DNA from: Prevotellaceae bacterium
GTDB lineage: Bacteria > Bacteroidota > Bacteroidia > Bacteroidales > Bacteroidaceae
Direction: 5' to 3'
DNA length: 21,273 nucleotides
NCBI GenBank assembly: GCA_015257125.1
Contig: JABZKU010000035.1
Coordinates: 1-21,273, forward strand
Part shown: one piece after another, positions 1 through 9,600 of the stretch
Layout: each line of letters opens with the position of its first letter
Numbering within the stretch: the first letter of the stretch is position 1
Notes under the pieces: generated by a model
Databases searched by the model: none
The model's input: the letters and a program-made list of their open reading frames with translations, nothing else
What the model was told of the DNA's origin: nothing
Program-made: the position numbers and the translations under genes

Positions 1-94
1 TGCCGCCGCACGTCCCGCCAAGGGCGCTACGCATGCCGGTGCCGCCGCACGTCCCGCCAAGGGCGCTACGCATGCCGGTGCCGCCGCACGTCCC
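1..94. repeat. 39-bp tandem repeat, about 2.4 copies
   Basis: Bases 1-39 and 40-78 are identical, and bases 79-94 repeat the first 16 bases of the unit. The period is 13 codons, so the copy number can change without shifting the reading frame of the protein tail encoded at 2-124. The repeat may continue to the left of the window. Confidence 0.9.
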
Positions 95-124
95 CGCGCG
101 GCCCGTGGTGCCAAGCGTCGCTAA
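2..124 (+). CDS. C-terminal end of a cationic Ala/Arg/Lys-rich protein (5' end outside window)
   Basis: The frame beginning at base 2 is open from the window edge to a TAA at 122-124 and encodes 40 residues. It consists of a 13-residue unit (AARPAKGATHAGA-like) present twice in full and once in part, followed by a basic end, PRAARGAKRR. The composition is Ala, Arg, Lys, Gly and Pro with no acidic residues, which resembles the disordered nucleic-acid-binding tail of a histone H1-like or HU-like protein, an RNA helicase or a similar protein. The body of the protein is not in the window, so no function can be assigned. The perfect nucleotide repeat shows that the tail grew by recent tandem duplication. 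A candidate terminator follows about 40 nt after the stop. Confidence 0.6.
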   Translation, partial: AAARPAKGATHAGAAARPAKGATHAGAAARPRAARGAKRR

Positions 125-165
125 ATCGTAGCAATGCCGCGACTTTGCGCTGCAGATCCCGTTAA

Positions 166-209
166 ATCAGCGTTTTGTTAGAGAAAATTTTTCTACGCAA
201 AACGCTGAT
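166..209 (+). terminator. Candidate terminator hairpin after the cationic-tail gene
   Basis: Two perfect 12-base inverted arms lie at 166-177 and 198-209. A further 6-bp pairing inside the loop (182-187 with 189-194) extends the stem. The hairpin starts 42 nt after the stop codon at 124 and lies well upstream of the dps promoter. There is no clean U-tract after it, only a mixed T-rich stretch, so it could instead be an operator or an mRNA-end stabilising structure. Confidence 0.45.
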
Positions 210-266
210 ACTCTTTTCGATAGGTGGAGTTATAGATTCTGCCTATGTTAAAGTAGAGCCTATCTG

Positions 267-297
267 TTGCTCTTCGCGACGAAAGCCCTTACCTTTG
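267..297 (+). promoter_or_regulatory. Bacteroidota-type promoter of dps
   Basis: A TTG at 267-269 is followed after 20 bp by TACCTTTG at 290-297. This matches the primary-sigma consensus of the phylum (TTTG, 19-21 bp, TAnnTTTG). Transcription would begin near 304, giving a leader of about 100 nt before the dps start at 403. No peroxide-responsive operator can be recognised with confidence. Confidence 0.7.
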
Positions 298-402
298 CAA
301 TATCAAAACAGGAGAACGCCACGCTGGCCCAACGGTTGCGCAGCGAGCTCTCCTTCAATCAAAGAAAACTACATAACAGAACCCTATAAACATAGCAAAA
401 CA

Positions 403-891
403 ATGAGCACACTCAACTACACCCTCCTCGATGCACAAAAGGTGCAACCCGTCGTTTCCGCACTTCGTCAGCTCCTCGCCGATGTGCAGGTGTACTATAC
501 CAACCTCCGCGACTTCCACTGGAACGTGCAAGGCACGAACTTCTACAATCTCCACGTAGAGTTCGAACGTCTCTATGACGGCATCGCCACGAAGGCCGAC
601 GACATCGCAGAACGCCTCCTCCAGCTCGGCGAAACGCCCGAACACCGCTACAGCGAATACCTCAAAGTTTCGCAGGTGAAGGAAGCCGAAGTGACCCATT
701 GCGGTCAAAGCGCCTTGACTCAGGTGCTCGAAACCGAAAAGCAACTCATCGCCCAGGAGCGCGTGGTGTTGGCTGCCGCACAAGAAGCCGGCGACGAGGC
801 TACCTGCGCCATGGTGAGCGACTGGCTCCGCGAGCAAGAGAAGCTCATCTGGATGCTCGTGGCTACGCTCAAGCAAGAGTGCAGCAAGTAA
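403..891 (+). CDS. dps: Dps family DNA-protection ferritin
   Basis: The 162-residue product matches the Dps/bacterioferritin-like miniferritins, which form 12-subunit shells, oxidise Fe(II) with hydrogen peroxide and store the iron in the cytoplasm, protecting DNA. The ferroxidase signature is clear: H39 in DFHWNVQG, H51 with E55 twelve residues later, and D66 and E70 in KADDIAERLLQLGE. The spacing agrees with the intersubunit site of known Dps proteins. E55 stands where an Asp is usual. The frame is open upstream to 175, but that extension has no Dps similarity and would begin upstream of the promoter at 267-297, so the ATG at 403 is chosen. The gene is monocistronic, with its own promoter and a strong terminator at 952-998. 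No lysine-rich N-terminal tail is present, so direct DNA binding is uncertain. Confidence 0.95.
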   Translation: MSTLNYTLLDAQKVQPVVSALRQLLADVQVYYTNLRDFHWNVQGTNFYNLHVEFERLYDGIATKADDIAERLLQLGETPEHRYSEYLKVSQVKEAEVTHCGQSALTQVLETEKQLIAQERVVLAAAQEAGDEATCAMVSDWLREQEKLIWMLVATLKQECSK

Positions 892-951
892 AAACTCCTT
901 GTGCCGATTCGCTCGCGCGAACGGCGTAGGATGTCATTTTTATTGGGTTGT

Positions 952-998
952 CCGCCCGTTTCGGTTCGCAATGAACCGGAGCGGGCGGCACTTTTTTT
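952..998 (+). terminator. Intrinsic terminator of dps
   Basis: A fully paired 16-bp stem (952-967 with 973-988, including two G-U pairs) with a 5-nt loop is followed by a run of T residues at 992-998. It is canonical in form and lies 60 nt after the dps stop. Confidence 0.9.
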
Positions 999-1130
999 CG
1001 CCACCGCCGCGGCGAGCACGACAAAAGCCGATGCAGGTTTGGCCATCACGGCGAGAATGCATATCTTAGCGGCGAGAACCTCGGCGGTTTTCCTCTTTTT
1101 GTATTCACCTCTTCAAAACATTCTACTGAT

Positions 1131-1598
1131 ATGGCACTTGAAAAAACACTCGTTCTCCTCAAACCTTGCACAGTGCAACGCGCCTTGATGGGCGAAGTGC
1201 TCGCGCGCTTTGAGAAAAAGGGTCTCCGCGTGTGCGGACTCAAAATGATGCAGTTGGACGATGCCCTCTTGTCCGAACACTATGCCCACTTGTCGGGCAA
1301 AGAGTTTTTCCAACGCGTGAAAGACAGCATGATGGTTTGCCCCGTTGTGGCGATTGCCCTCGAGGGTGTGGGCGCGGTGGAAGCGGTGCGCACCATCACG
1401 GGGCCGACCACGGGACGCAAGGCACCGGCCGGCACGATTCGCGGCGATTTCAGCATGTCGTTCCAAGAGAACATCGTGCACGCCAGCGACAGCCTGGAGG
1501 CGGCGGAAGTGGAACTGAAGCGTTTCTTCCGCGACGAGGAACTTTTCGACTACCGCCTTTCGGTCTTCGATTCGCTCTATGCCAACGACGAATTCTGA
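1131..1598 (+). CDS. ndk: Nucleoside diphosphate kinase
   Basis: Ndk moves the gamma-phosphate of ATP to other nucleoside diphosphates through a phosphohistidine intermediate, balancing NTP and dNTP pools in the cytoplasm. The 155-residue product has the family's usual length. It begins with the conserved strand EKTLVLLKP (K11 contacts phosphate) and carries the nucleotide-binding stretch TGPTTGRKAPAGTIRGDF at about 90-107. The active-site motif is NIVHASDS, with the catalytic histidine at H117. The Kpn-loop region is replaced by LSGKEFFQRVKD. The ATG at 1131 gives the correct N-terminus. No convincing TAnnTTTG box was found in the 130 nt upstream, so the promoter is unassigned. The gene converges on the lipoprotein operon, with one shared hairpin between them. 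Confidence 0.96.
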   Translation: MALEKTLVLLKPCTVQRALMGEVLARFEKKGLRVCGLKMMQLDDALLSEHYAHLSGKEFFQRVKDSMMVCPVVAIALEGVGAVEAVRTITGPTTGRKAPAGTIRGDFSMSFQENIVHASDSLEAAEVELKRFFRDEELFDYRLSVFDSLYANDEF

Positions 1599-1637
1599 TC
1601 GCCACCGCTGATGGCCGCGCTGCGGCCTGAACGCAAA

Positions 1638-1676
1638 ACAATCCCCGCCTGTCTCGAAGGACATGGCGGGGATTGT
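1638..1676. terminator. Bidirectional terminator between ndk and the lipoprotein operon
   Basis: Perfect 12-base arms (1638-1649 and 1665-1676) enclose a further 4-bp pairing. On the plus strand a T/A-rich stretch follows, and on the minus strand a short T run follows. It lies between two convergent genes, 40 nt after ndk and 30 nt after the BACON lipoprotein stop, so it probably serves both. Confidence 0.8.
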
Positions 1677-1705
1677 CTATATATATAATAAGGAGTGGCT
1701 CCCGA

Positions 1706-2818
1706 TCAGCGCAGGGGGATGCGCGCAGCGGCGGGGCGGGTGGCGGCGCCGTTGGGCAAATAGGTGAGCGTGGGGTTGATGAACGCGGTGTAGAGGCCAA
1801 GGTAGGTGTCGAGCGAGAGCTTCGTCGAACCGGCGCGGCCAATGGCGTAGCTGTTCCACTGCTGTTGCAAACTGATGGTCTCGTGTTGGCGGAACACGAG
1901 TTCGCCCTTGTCGCCGATGGCGAGGCGGAGCGTTTCGCGCGTGCCGATGATGCTGTTGAGATGTCCGGGGCGGAAATCGTTGGCGGCGAGCAACGAGACG
2001 AGATAGGTGCTGGGCTGGGGAGGATTCTTCACTTCGCGCAGCACTTTACCGTTGTTCATGAACAGCCCTTGGCCGGGTTTGAACTCGCATTCCCAGTTGA
2101 GGTTGCCATCGATGGAGAACATGGCTTGCGTGTCGGAGATTTTGGAGATCGTCACCACGTTGGTGGTGTCGACCATGCGCGTTCCGCTGCTGTCGAGCGT
2201 GGAAGCACGCTGACGGTAGGTGCCCACGATGTCGGAGAGCGTGGCTTGCGTGATGCGCACGGAGTCGGTGAGGCCGTGGGCGCGCGAAAGCAACCAGCCC
2301 ACGCGGGGGCGGCCGGTGGTGTTGGTCGTTACCTTGAAGGTCACGTCACCGTCGGCGGTGTGGTTGACGGTAATCCAGTCGGCCGACGAACGAATGTCGA
2401 GGGGCACGTTGAATTGCACGTGAAACGAGCGCTCGAGCGCTTGGTCGTCGCTTTCGACCGTGGCCGAAGTGGGAAGACGGAAGATGAGACCCTCTTGGTG
2501 GATGTTGATCGCGGCGGAATCGCCGGCGTTGTCCTTGACCACGAGGAGCGTGTTGCGCGACTGTTCGTCGGTGTTCACACCGGTCTTGACAATCACTTGG
2601 CCGTTTTCGACACGCACCTCCGCCCATTTGTCTTGGGCGTAGGCAGTGGCGGCGGCGCGGGCGAGCGTTACGGTGCGCTGACCACCGTCGACGGGGAAAT
2701 TGGTGTCGGAAGACACGACTTCGAGGGTGCGCTGTCGCACGGTGTTGCCGTCTTCACTGCAAGCGGTGAGGAGGGCGCCGGCACCGGCGAGCAGGGCGAT
2801 GAGAAAATGCTTATGCAT
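1706..2818 (-). CDS. BACON-domain lipoprotein, last gene of the SusCD operon
   Basis: The 370-residue product starts with a lipoprotein signal peptide ending in the lipobox LTAC (C20). Residues about 30-109 and 117-192 look like two consecutive BACON-type immunoglobulin-like modules. The first shows the series W65...V70, IVKTGVN, SRNTLLVV and INIHQEG; the second shows SADWITV, FKVTTNTTGRPR and VRITQATL. The rest (193-370), beginning DIVGTY, is beta-rich and not assigned. BACON domains occur in surface glycan- or mucin-binding proteins and enzymes of gut and oral Bacteroidota, so a ligand-binding or spacer role at the cell surface is inferred. The gene lies 23 nt after the DUF4302 gene and ends at the terminator at 1638-1676. 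The module boundaries are estimated by eye. Confidence 0.78.
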   Translation of the reverse strand: MHKHFLIALLAGAGALLTACSEDGNTVRQRTLEVVSSDTNFPVDGGQRTVTLARAAATAYAQDKWAEVRVENGQVIVKTGVNTDEQSRNTLLVVKDNAGDSAAINIHQEGLIFRLPTSATVESDDQALERSFHVQFNVPLDIRSSADWITVNHTADGDVTFKVTTNTTGRPRVGWLLSRAHGLTDSVRITQATLSDIVGTYRQRASTLDSSGTRMVDTTNVVTISKISDTQAMFSIDGNLNWECEFKPGQGLFMNNGKVLREVKNPPQPSTYLVSLLAANDFRPGHLNSIIGTRETLRLAIGDKGELVFRQHETISLQQQWNSYAIGRAGSTKLSLDTYLGLYTAFINPTLTYLPNGAATRPAAARIPLR

Positions 2819-2841
2819 GGTGAGAAGTCTTGGGAGATGAA

Positions 2842-4125
2842 TTATTGAGCGCGACGCAGATATTCGAGATCAAGCAGAATGATCGGCGTAACGGGGTTGC
2901 CTTCTGCGTCAGTGTTCTGGTGGAGCTCGTCTTTGTAACCGATACCGTACATGCCGGTGGCCTTGCTCTTTTCGAAAGTCGCGCCGACGGCGGTGGCATG
3001 TTCGAAGTCGGGATCCCATTGGAAGGTGAAGGGCACATCGACCTTGCCGAGGAGCTGCGAACCGTTGGTACCGACGAAGAGAATGGCGTAGTTCGCCTTC
3101 GTGGGATCTTCGACCGTCTGCGCGGGAATGCTGATCGTACCGGTCGTACGGTTGTACATTACGAAGATTTCATACTCCGTTCGGTTGAATTCCAACACGG
3201 CTCTGAGTGCTTGCGGGTTGCGCACGCTGCGTTCGTTGTAGATGGTCAGATAAGTCGGGCGGCGTCCGAGCGTACGCAAAGCGCGGTGCTTGACACTCCA
3301 CTTGCCGATCCAGAAACTTTGGGGCTTGTAGGTTTCGGGGATGCGGAAAGAGATGGTCATGTCGGCCGAGGAGAAGGTGCGGGCGGAGTCATTCCACGTG
3401 AAGTCGCTATACACTTGGTCTTTGTAGTGGAGGGGCTGCGCCAAGGTGAAGCCTTTGGGCGAGAACACCATGGGCGAGGAGAGTTGCACCGCGCCGTGGA
3501 TGTCGAAATGGCGGTTGTCCAAGTCGAAGGCGGCGCCGGGAATTGTGTCCTTGCCGTGGCAGAGATAGATGCTGTCGGTGATCATGTTCTCGCGCATCTT
3601 GATGGCGCCCATGATCACCGAGTCTTGCTTCAAACCGATGGGGTTGCGCGTGAGCATCATCTCGTTGCCCCACTTCTTGCCGCGGAGGCGAATGGTGTCG
3701 GCTGAGGTAGAGAGAATGGAGAACTCATAGTCGCCTTGACGCCCCTCGGGGAAGCTGGCCATACCGCCGGCCAAACTGTGGATGGGCGCAAGGAAGGTGT
3801 TGAACGTGAGGACGGGGCCCTGATCTTTCACCACATCGTAGTCGGCGGTGTAGAAAACGGCGGTGTCCGACGCGTCGGAAGCCATGGTAGCCTTGCCGTT
3901 TCGGAAGGTAACCATCATCGCTACGCCGGGACCGGAGTAGGAACGGCCGAGGAAGTAGTCGAATTTCCAGCCATTGGGCGAGGCTTCGAGAGCGGCGCGG
4001 TCTTTTTTGACCACTTGGTCGATGCGTTCAGCCGCGGGGAGGCTGAAAAGTTCTTTTTCGTCGTTGGCGCAACTCACAGCACCGAGGGCGGTGAGGGCGA
4101 TGACGAGGGTATGAAGGATGCGCAT
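2842..4125 (-). CDS. DUF4302-type lipoprotein
   Basis: The 427-residue product has a short hydrophobic signal peptide with a lipobox-like GAVSC (C19), so it is probably lipid-anchored. The mature start resembles the Bacteroidota DUF4302 family: a conserved AAERIDQVVKKDRAALEAS segment, then NGWKFDYFLG, a glycine- and aromatic-rich strand, and a beta-rich body. No catalytic motif is recognisable and the biochemical function of the family is not known to me. The start is 9 nt downstream of the metallohydrolase stop, so the genes are tightly co-transcribed. Genes of this type are typically found next to SusC/SusD and an HExxH lipoprotein, as here, suggesting an accessory part of the same importer. 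The family call rests on remembered family features, without a profile search. Confidence 0.75.
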   Translation of the reverse strand: MRILHTLVIALTALGAVSCANDEKELFSLPAAERIDQVVKKDRAALEASPNGWKFDYFLGRSYSGPGVAMMVTFRNGKATMASDASDTAVFYTADYDVVKDQGPVLTFNTFLAPIHSLAGGMASFPEGRQGDYEFSILSTSADTIRLRGKKWGNEMMLTRNPIGLKQDSVIMGAIKMRENMITDSIYLCHGKDTIPGAAFDLDNRHFDIHGAVQLSSPMVFSPKGFTLAQPLHYKDQVYSDFTWNDSARTFSSADMTISFRIPETYKPQSFWIGKWSVKHRALRTLGRRPTYLTIYNERSVRNPQALRAVLEFNRTEYEIFVMYNRTTGTISIPAQTVEDPTKANYAILFVGTNGSQLLGKVDVPFTFQWDPDFEHATAVGATFEKSKATGMYGIGYKDELHQNTDAEGNPVTPIILLDLEYLRRAQ

Positions 4126-4134
4126 GGGAAGTTT

Positions 4135-5028
4135 TTACTTGAGGTGTTGGAGATCGAGATGACGCACGTTGTCGCCGCGGCCGAGAACGGAGGCGCGCAG
4201 CCGATCAAGGTCGACGTTCCAAGAGGAAAGCATGTAGTCCTTGACGATTTCGAGCTTCTGGTTGATGATAGGTGCGCCCGTGGTGCCGGCTTCCGTGAGG
4301 ATGTCGTTCCACTGTTTGGGCGTGCGCGTCACGTAGTAGGCGAGGGTTTCGGCAAAGTCCTCGAAGCCGTCGCTCATGGCGTAGGGCGAAACGAAACCGG
4401 CGTGGCGAGCGTCGCGTTCCTTCTGGTGAGTCCAGTTGCTACCCACGTAGTCGGCTTTCGTAATCAGGTTGTAGGCCGTGTTGTAAGGCTTCTTCTGATT
4501 GAGGATGTGCGTGAACTCGTGGTGCATCGTGTGGAAATAGAATTCCGTCATGGCGGAATAGTTCGTCAACGTCACGCTGTCGAGCGAGTTGATATTGTTG
4601 AGCGTCACTTTGTAGCCACCTTCTGCACTACCGAGCACCATAGTGCGTTGACGCGTGTAGCCCGGAATACCGACGGCCACAATCGTGCGCGGCACATTGG
4701 CTTTCACGAAGTTCACACCGGCCACTTCCGTGTAGGCATCGAACCAAAGGTATTTGGTCAGTATCGCCAATTTCGCCGTTTTTGCGGAGTCGGCGGGCAC
4801 GAGATGGTAGTTGTAGTCGGTTTCTGCGTCTTCGAGGCGGTATTTGAACTCAATATTATAGGGGTTCGTGTAGTTTTTGAGCAACCAGTTGTCGAAGGCG
4901 TTGCGCTTGACGGGCGTTGTGGGGAAAATGCTGGCTCCTTTGGGCGCATCGTCCGAGCAGTTGCTGAGCCCCAAGCAAGAAAGGAGCAACAGCGTGGCGA
5001 GGAGTATCTTGTTCATCCGGATATTCAT
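4135..5028 (-). CDS. Substrate import-associated zinc metallohydrolase lipoprotein
   Basis: The 297-residue product has a lipoprotein signal peptide ending LSNC (C24). A gluzincin-like motif HHEFTH places the HExxH zinc ligands at H170 and H174 with catalytic E171. Downstream, GFEDFAETLAYY (222-232) offers acidic third-ligand candidates, best E227. This fits the SusC/SusD-linked class of HExxH lipoproteins known as substrate import-associated zinc metallohydrolases. Its likely role is to cleave or process the imported ligand at the outer membrane. The ATG at 5028 overlaps the susD stop in ATGA, indicating translational coupling; a second ATG at 5016 would give a shorter, equally good signal peptide. 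The substrate is not known. Confidence 0.85.
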   Translation of the reverse strand: MNIRMNKILLATLLLLSCLGLSNCSDDAPKGASIFPTTPVKRNAFDNWLLKNYTNPYNIEFKYRLEDAETDYNYHLVPADSAKTAKLAILTKYLWFDAYTEVAGVNFVKANVPRTIVAVGIPGYTRQRTMVLGSAEGGYKVTLNNINSLDSVTLTNYSAMTEFYFHTMHHEFTHILNQKKPYNTAYNLITKADYVGSNWTHQKERDARHAGFVSPYAMSDGFEDFAETLAYYVTRTPKQWNDILTEAGTTGAPIINQKLEIVKDYMLSSWNVDLDRLRASVLGRGDNVRHLDLQHLK

Positions 5029-6614
5029 TTGGAAGTGGTGGTTTTGCGCGGGTTAGGGGTGAGTCCTGCCGAAATAACGTCCTGCGGAAGCTGGATGGCG
5101 CGGCGGGGATCGCCGGCGGGCATCGAATCGGTTACCGTAACGAACTTGTCATTCGCGTCGAAGTCGCGGCGGTGGATTGTGATGCCGTAGCGTTTCACGT
5201 CCTGCATGCGGAGTCCTTCGTGCACCGTCATGATGCGGCGCAAATGCAAGATGCATTGCAGCAGCGGTTCCTGCGTGGCGGTGTCGAGCGGCTCGCTGAT
5301 GTGGAAAGCCTTGCGCACCGTTGCGCTGTCCGGGCGGTAGTATTTCACCTTCTTGTAGAAGTCCGTGAGCTGCGTTGTGGTGAAGGTCTTGGGTTTGCGG
5401 GCGAAAGCCGTCATTTCCTTGTTGATGTCGGCAGTGGCCTGCGCATATTGTTTGAGACGAGCGTAGGCTTCGGCGCGAACCAAGAGCGTTTCGTCAGCAT
5501 TGAACACCGAATACTCCGAATAGTAGCTACCGATACCGGCCTCACGGTCCTGGTATTTGAAGTTGATGGGCAACTTCTTGAGTGTGATCTGCGGTTGGCC
5601 GGAGTTGGAGCCCACGGTGTAGTTGAAAGCGGCCTCGCTTTCGCCCCAAGGGCCCGTGGAGTTGAACGTTTCCTTGTCCGAAACGCTGCGACCGTGGCAG
5701 AAGCGGCCGCCTGTGCCGTAAGGGCCGCTGTAAAGTCCCCAAGCCGAAACGACCACTTGGAGCAAGAGGTTCGTTTTTGCGCCCGAACGCACATATTCGT
5801 TGGGCATGGCTTCGCCGTTGAGTCCCTGTTTGTTCCAAAGCGCCCAGTTGCGCAGTTGGTTTTCGGGGTGCGAGCCGAGGGCCTTTGTGGCGTGATCCAC
5901 GGCTTTTTGCCACTCTTGTTTGTAAAGGTAGAAGCGAGCGGCGAAAGCGTGTGCGGCTTCGGGCGTGAAGTGGAACTTCGGCGCGGTGTAAGCGCTACCC
6001 ACTTCGGCCAAACCTTCGGTGATGTCCTGATCGATACGGGCATAGAGCTCGGCGAGCGTGCCGCGTTTGTAGGTCAAGCCGGGACGATCTTCGGGATTCT
6101 CGGGGTAGGGCAGACCGAGGTGCGAAGCAGCCGTCACAGGATCGTAGGCTTCGCAGAACACGTTGGCCAAGCTGAGCATGGCATAGGCACGGCAGAGTTT
6201 CGCCTCGCCGCTTTGTGCGCGGAAGGGGCTTTGATCCTTTTGTTTGCGGATGAAGCTCAGCACCTCATTGGCCGTGTTGACGGCCAGATAGTGCGAGTTC
6301 CAAATCATTTGGGGCGATTCGTTTTCGCCTACGTCGGTGATGTCGTCCCATTGGTAGGCCTCGCGTTGGAAACGGTCCACCTCACCCCAAGAAGGTGAGA
6401 GGTGGCGATCCGTGTTGTCCGAATACATCTCGAGCAAGTAGGCCGGGTGCACTTGCGGGTAGGCCGAAGTGAGGAGCTGTGCCAGGTGATCGGGCGTGCG
6501 AAGCTCCATGCGCTTGTCGGGATACTTGTCCAAATAGTCATTGCACGAGGTCAGCGTGCCGGAGGTACCCAGTGCAGCGGCACCCAGTAGGAAGGAAGCT
6601 ATATATTGTTTCAT
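5025..6614 (-). CDS. RagB/SusD family nutrient-binding outer membrane lipoprotein
   Basis: SusD-like proteins cap the SusC barrel at the cell surface and capture ligand for import. The 529-residue product has a lipobox LTSC (C24) followed by NDYLDKYPD, the usual mature N-terminus of the family. Next come the SusD-like segments WNSHYLAVNTANEVLSFI, the YAMLSLANVFCEAYDP helix and, near the C-terminus, the typical NADETLLVRAEAYARLKQYA region at about 374-393. It lies 18 nt downstream of susC and overlaps the metallohydrolase start by 4 bp. The length is normal and nothing suggests truncation. The sequence does not reveal whether the ligand is a glycan, a peptide or something else, because no glycoside hydrolase is encoded nearby. 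Confidence 0.93.
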   Translation of the reverse strand: MKQYIASFLLGAAALGTSGTLTSCNDYLDKYPDKRMELRTPDHLAQLLTSAYPQVHPAYLLEMYSDNTDRHLSPSWGEVDRFQREAYQWDDITDVGENESPQMIWNSHYLAVNTANEVLSFIRKQKDQSPFRAQSGEAKLCRAYAMLSLANVFCEAYDPVTAASHLGLPYPENPEDRPGLTYKRGTLAELYARIDQDITEGLAEVGSAYTAPKFHFTPEAAHAFAARFYLYKQEWQKAVDHATKALGSHPENQLRNWALWNKQGLNGEAMPNEYVRSGAKTNLLLQVVVSAWGLYSGPYGTGGRFCHGRSVSDKETFNSTGPWGESEAAFNYTVGSNSGQPQITLKKLPINFKYQDREAGIGSYYSEYSVFNADETLLVRAEAYARLKQYAQATADINKEMTAFARKPKTFTTTQLTDFYKKVKYYRPDSATVRKAFHISEPLDTATQEPLLQCILHLRRIMTVHEGLRMQDVKRYGITIHRRDFDANDKFVTVTDSMPAGDPRRAIQLPQDVISAGLTPNPRKTTTSK

Positions 6615-6632
6615 ACGAGCTGTCTAAATTGA

Positions 6633-9600
6633 TTAGATTCCGAATTTGAGGGTGAGGGTAAACTGCTTGGGCATGGGCGAAGCCACACCGCCGGCGTTAA
6701 GGAATTCGGGGTCTTGGCCGTGGAGTTTCTTGTCAGAGTAGAGCAAGAAGAGGTTCGTGGCCTGAAGTTTTACGGAGACGTCGCGGATGCCCTTGTCTTT
6801 GAAGAGCGATGCGGGCAGATCATAGGAGAGCGAGATCTCCTTGAGGCGGATGAAGTCGGATTTGGCCGTGCGCACCGACGAGAAGTTGTAGGCATTGTAG
6901 GCATAGCGCAGTTGGCGGTTTTGCGTGAACTGGCGTTTGCTCAAGATGCCGGGCACATCCGTCACTTTCTCGTCGCCGGGAGCCATCCAGCGGTTGAGGA
7001 ACGTCTGCGTCATCGAAGTCATGTCGGTATAGCGCGTGCGGAATTTCGGATCCAAGCGCACCACGCCGCCAAACGAGTAGGTGAGGAACACATTCAGGTG
7101 GAGTCCTTTGTAGGAGAACACGTTGCCGAGCGAACCCACGTACTTGGGATCCGTCGGCCCCTCATATTTCAGGTAGCCGGTGTTGTTGCGTTCTTGGAAG
7201 TTGATGTCGTCGGTCGTGATCGCGCCCTTCTCGTTGCGGAAGAGGGGGATGCCGGCGTCGTTCAAGCCGAGGAAAGGCACAGAGAAGAGGGCGCGAGCCG
7301 GGAAACCCTTCATGGCGAAACCGTTACCCGACACGAGGTCGATCACTCGGCCGTTGTTGAACAACTTCGTGATCTCCGTGTTCGTGTAGGAGAAGACGAA
7401 GCTCGTCGACCAAGTGAAGTCTTTTTGCTTGATGTTCGAAGAGGTGATGCTCAGTTCCACACCGTTCGATTTCATCTCGGCCACGTTGCCCCAGTTCACG
7501 ATCTGTCCGCTCATGCCCTGCGTCACCATCGGACCGATTTCGTCGTAGTTGTTGCGCGTGTACACGTCGAGCGTGGCGTTGATGCGGTTGTTCCACAAGC
7601 CGGCGTCGATACCCACGTTGAATTCGTTCTTCTTTTCGTAGGTGAGGAGCGCGTTACCCAATTCCGTGATGGCCAAGCCCGATTCTTGGTCGGAGGCAAA
7701 GAGGCGATAGGGCGTGGAGTTGCGGAAGATCGTCGTCGACGAAACGAGCGAAGGATCGGGAGGCGTACCCGTCAAGCTGTAGGAAGTGCGGAGCGTGAGG
7801 TGCGAAAGTGGAGCCAGCTTGGCAAACCAGCGCTCTTCGTGGATGTTCCAAGCGCCCGAAAGGTTCCAGGTCGACATCCAACGTGCGTCGGTGTTGCGTC
7901 CCAGTTGGTTCGAACCTTCGTAGCGATAAGTACCGTTCACCACATAGCGGCCGCGGTAAGAGTAAGTGGCGTTGCCGTAGAAAGCCACCGTGCGCCAGTT
8001 GGAGTTCACCAATTGGTAGTAGTCGTTGCCTTCTTCGATCGACTTCTTGAAATGCTGGTAGGGGTAGAAGGGCGCTTCGCCGCTTTCGTATTGCAAGCCC
8101 CAGCCTTCGAAGCGCGTACGGGTGCGGTCGATGTCCGTCGTTTCCATACCGCCGAAGAGGTTCACCGTGTGGCGGTTGTCGAAAGTGCGGTTGTAGTTGG
8201 CCGTCGCACGGAAGTGATAGTCACTCATCCGGTTGTCGGTCTTGTGCATGATACCGCCCTTCGGCAGCACGCTGTAAGGCAATTCGGTGGGGTTGTCCGG
8301 ATCGCGATAGAGGAACTTGTTGGCGTCGCGGATGATGCCGTTGGGCATGGCGCGATAGGTCAAGGCCTGATTGGAGTTGTCCTTAATATTGTGTTGCTGC
8401 GAGGTGGCTGCGTGCTTGAAAGCCCCCAGCGCCGTGAGTTCCAAACCGCGGATGGGCTTATACTTCAGCTCAAATTGGAATTTGGCATCCAGCACACCGA
8501 GGTCAATGTAGTTGTTGTCCAGTTCGTTGAAGATGTTGAACGGCGCATAGTTGGCCACATAGTAGGCCTTGGGGTCGAGCACACGCGAGGTGTTCACCGC
8601 ATAGGAGTAGGGGTTGATGTCGAAGTCGCGTTTCACCGCGCCGTTCACCACGTCCACGTCCTGACCCAGCGAACCGGGGGCACGCTGATCGCGGTAAGAG
8701 GCACCGCCGATGAGGTTCAACGTGAGGTTGTCGAGAATGTGGTGCGTGAGGTTGAGGTTCACCGTGTAGCGCTTCACGTCGCTCTGCTTGTACCAACCCG
8801 GATCGAGCAGCGCACTGAGCGAAGCATAGTAGCTCGATTTCGCCGTACCGCCGCTCAAGCTCACCGAGTGGTTTTGCATGATGGCCGGCGAGAAGAGCTC
8901 TTTGAACCAATTCGTGTTGCGGAATTCCGCTTGTTGCAGGTAGGCGTTCTCCGCCTCCGTGGTGTGGGGCAACAAGAACTGGCCGCGCTTGGCGTCGAAG
9001 CTGTTTTGCAGTTCATACATCTTACCATACACGCCATAGTCGCTGCCGTTGAGCACATCCGAGTAGTTGAGCCATCCCTTGTCGCGGAGTTCGCGGTAGA
9101 TGCCCATCTGTTGTTGCGAATTGAGGATGTCGAAGTTGCGATAGGAGGGCACCAGGCGCGTGGTGAACTCGCCCGTGTAGTTGAGGTGCGCTTGTCCTTG
9201 GCGACCCTTCTTGGTGGTCACGACAATCACACCCGCCATGGCGCGAGCACCGTAGATCGAGGTGGCCGAACCGTCTTTGAGCACTTGGAAGCTCTCGATG
9301 TCGTCGGCGTTCAGGCCGGCGATGGCCGAGCTGATGAGCGTTTCGGGGTTACCCGAGGCCAGATCGTCGGCGCCGATGTTCGACACGTCTTCCATGATCA
9401 CGCCGTCCACCACCCAAAGGGGCTTCGAAGCACCGTAGATCGACGTGGCACCGCGCACACGAATCTTGGGAGCGGCACCGAAAGTTCCGCTCACGTTCTG
9501 CACCGACACACCGGCTGCTTGCCCTTCGAGCGAACGACTGATGTCGGCCACGCCCGAAAGGCGCGATTTGCTGATGTCGATCTTGTCGGTCGCGCCCGTA

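Noticed and set aside
175..402. N-terminal extension of dps from a TTG at 175
   Set aside because: It would start upstream of the dps promoter and within a hairpin, and the extra residues have no similarity to Dps.
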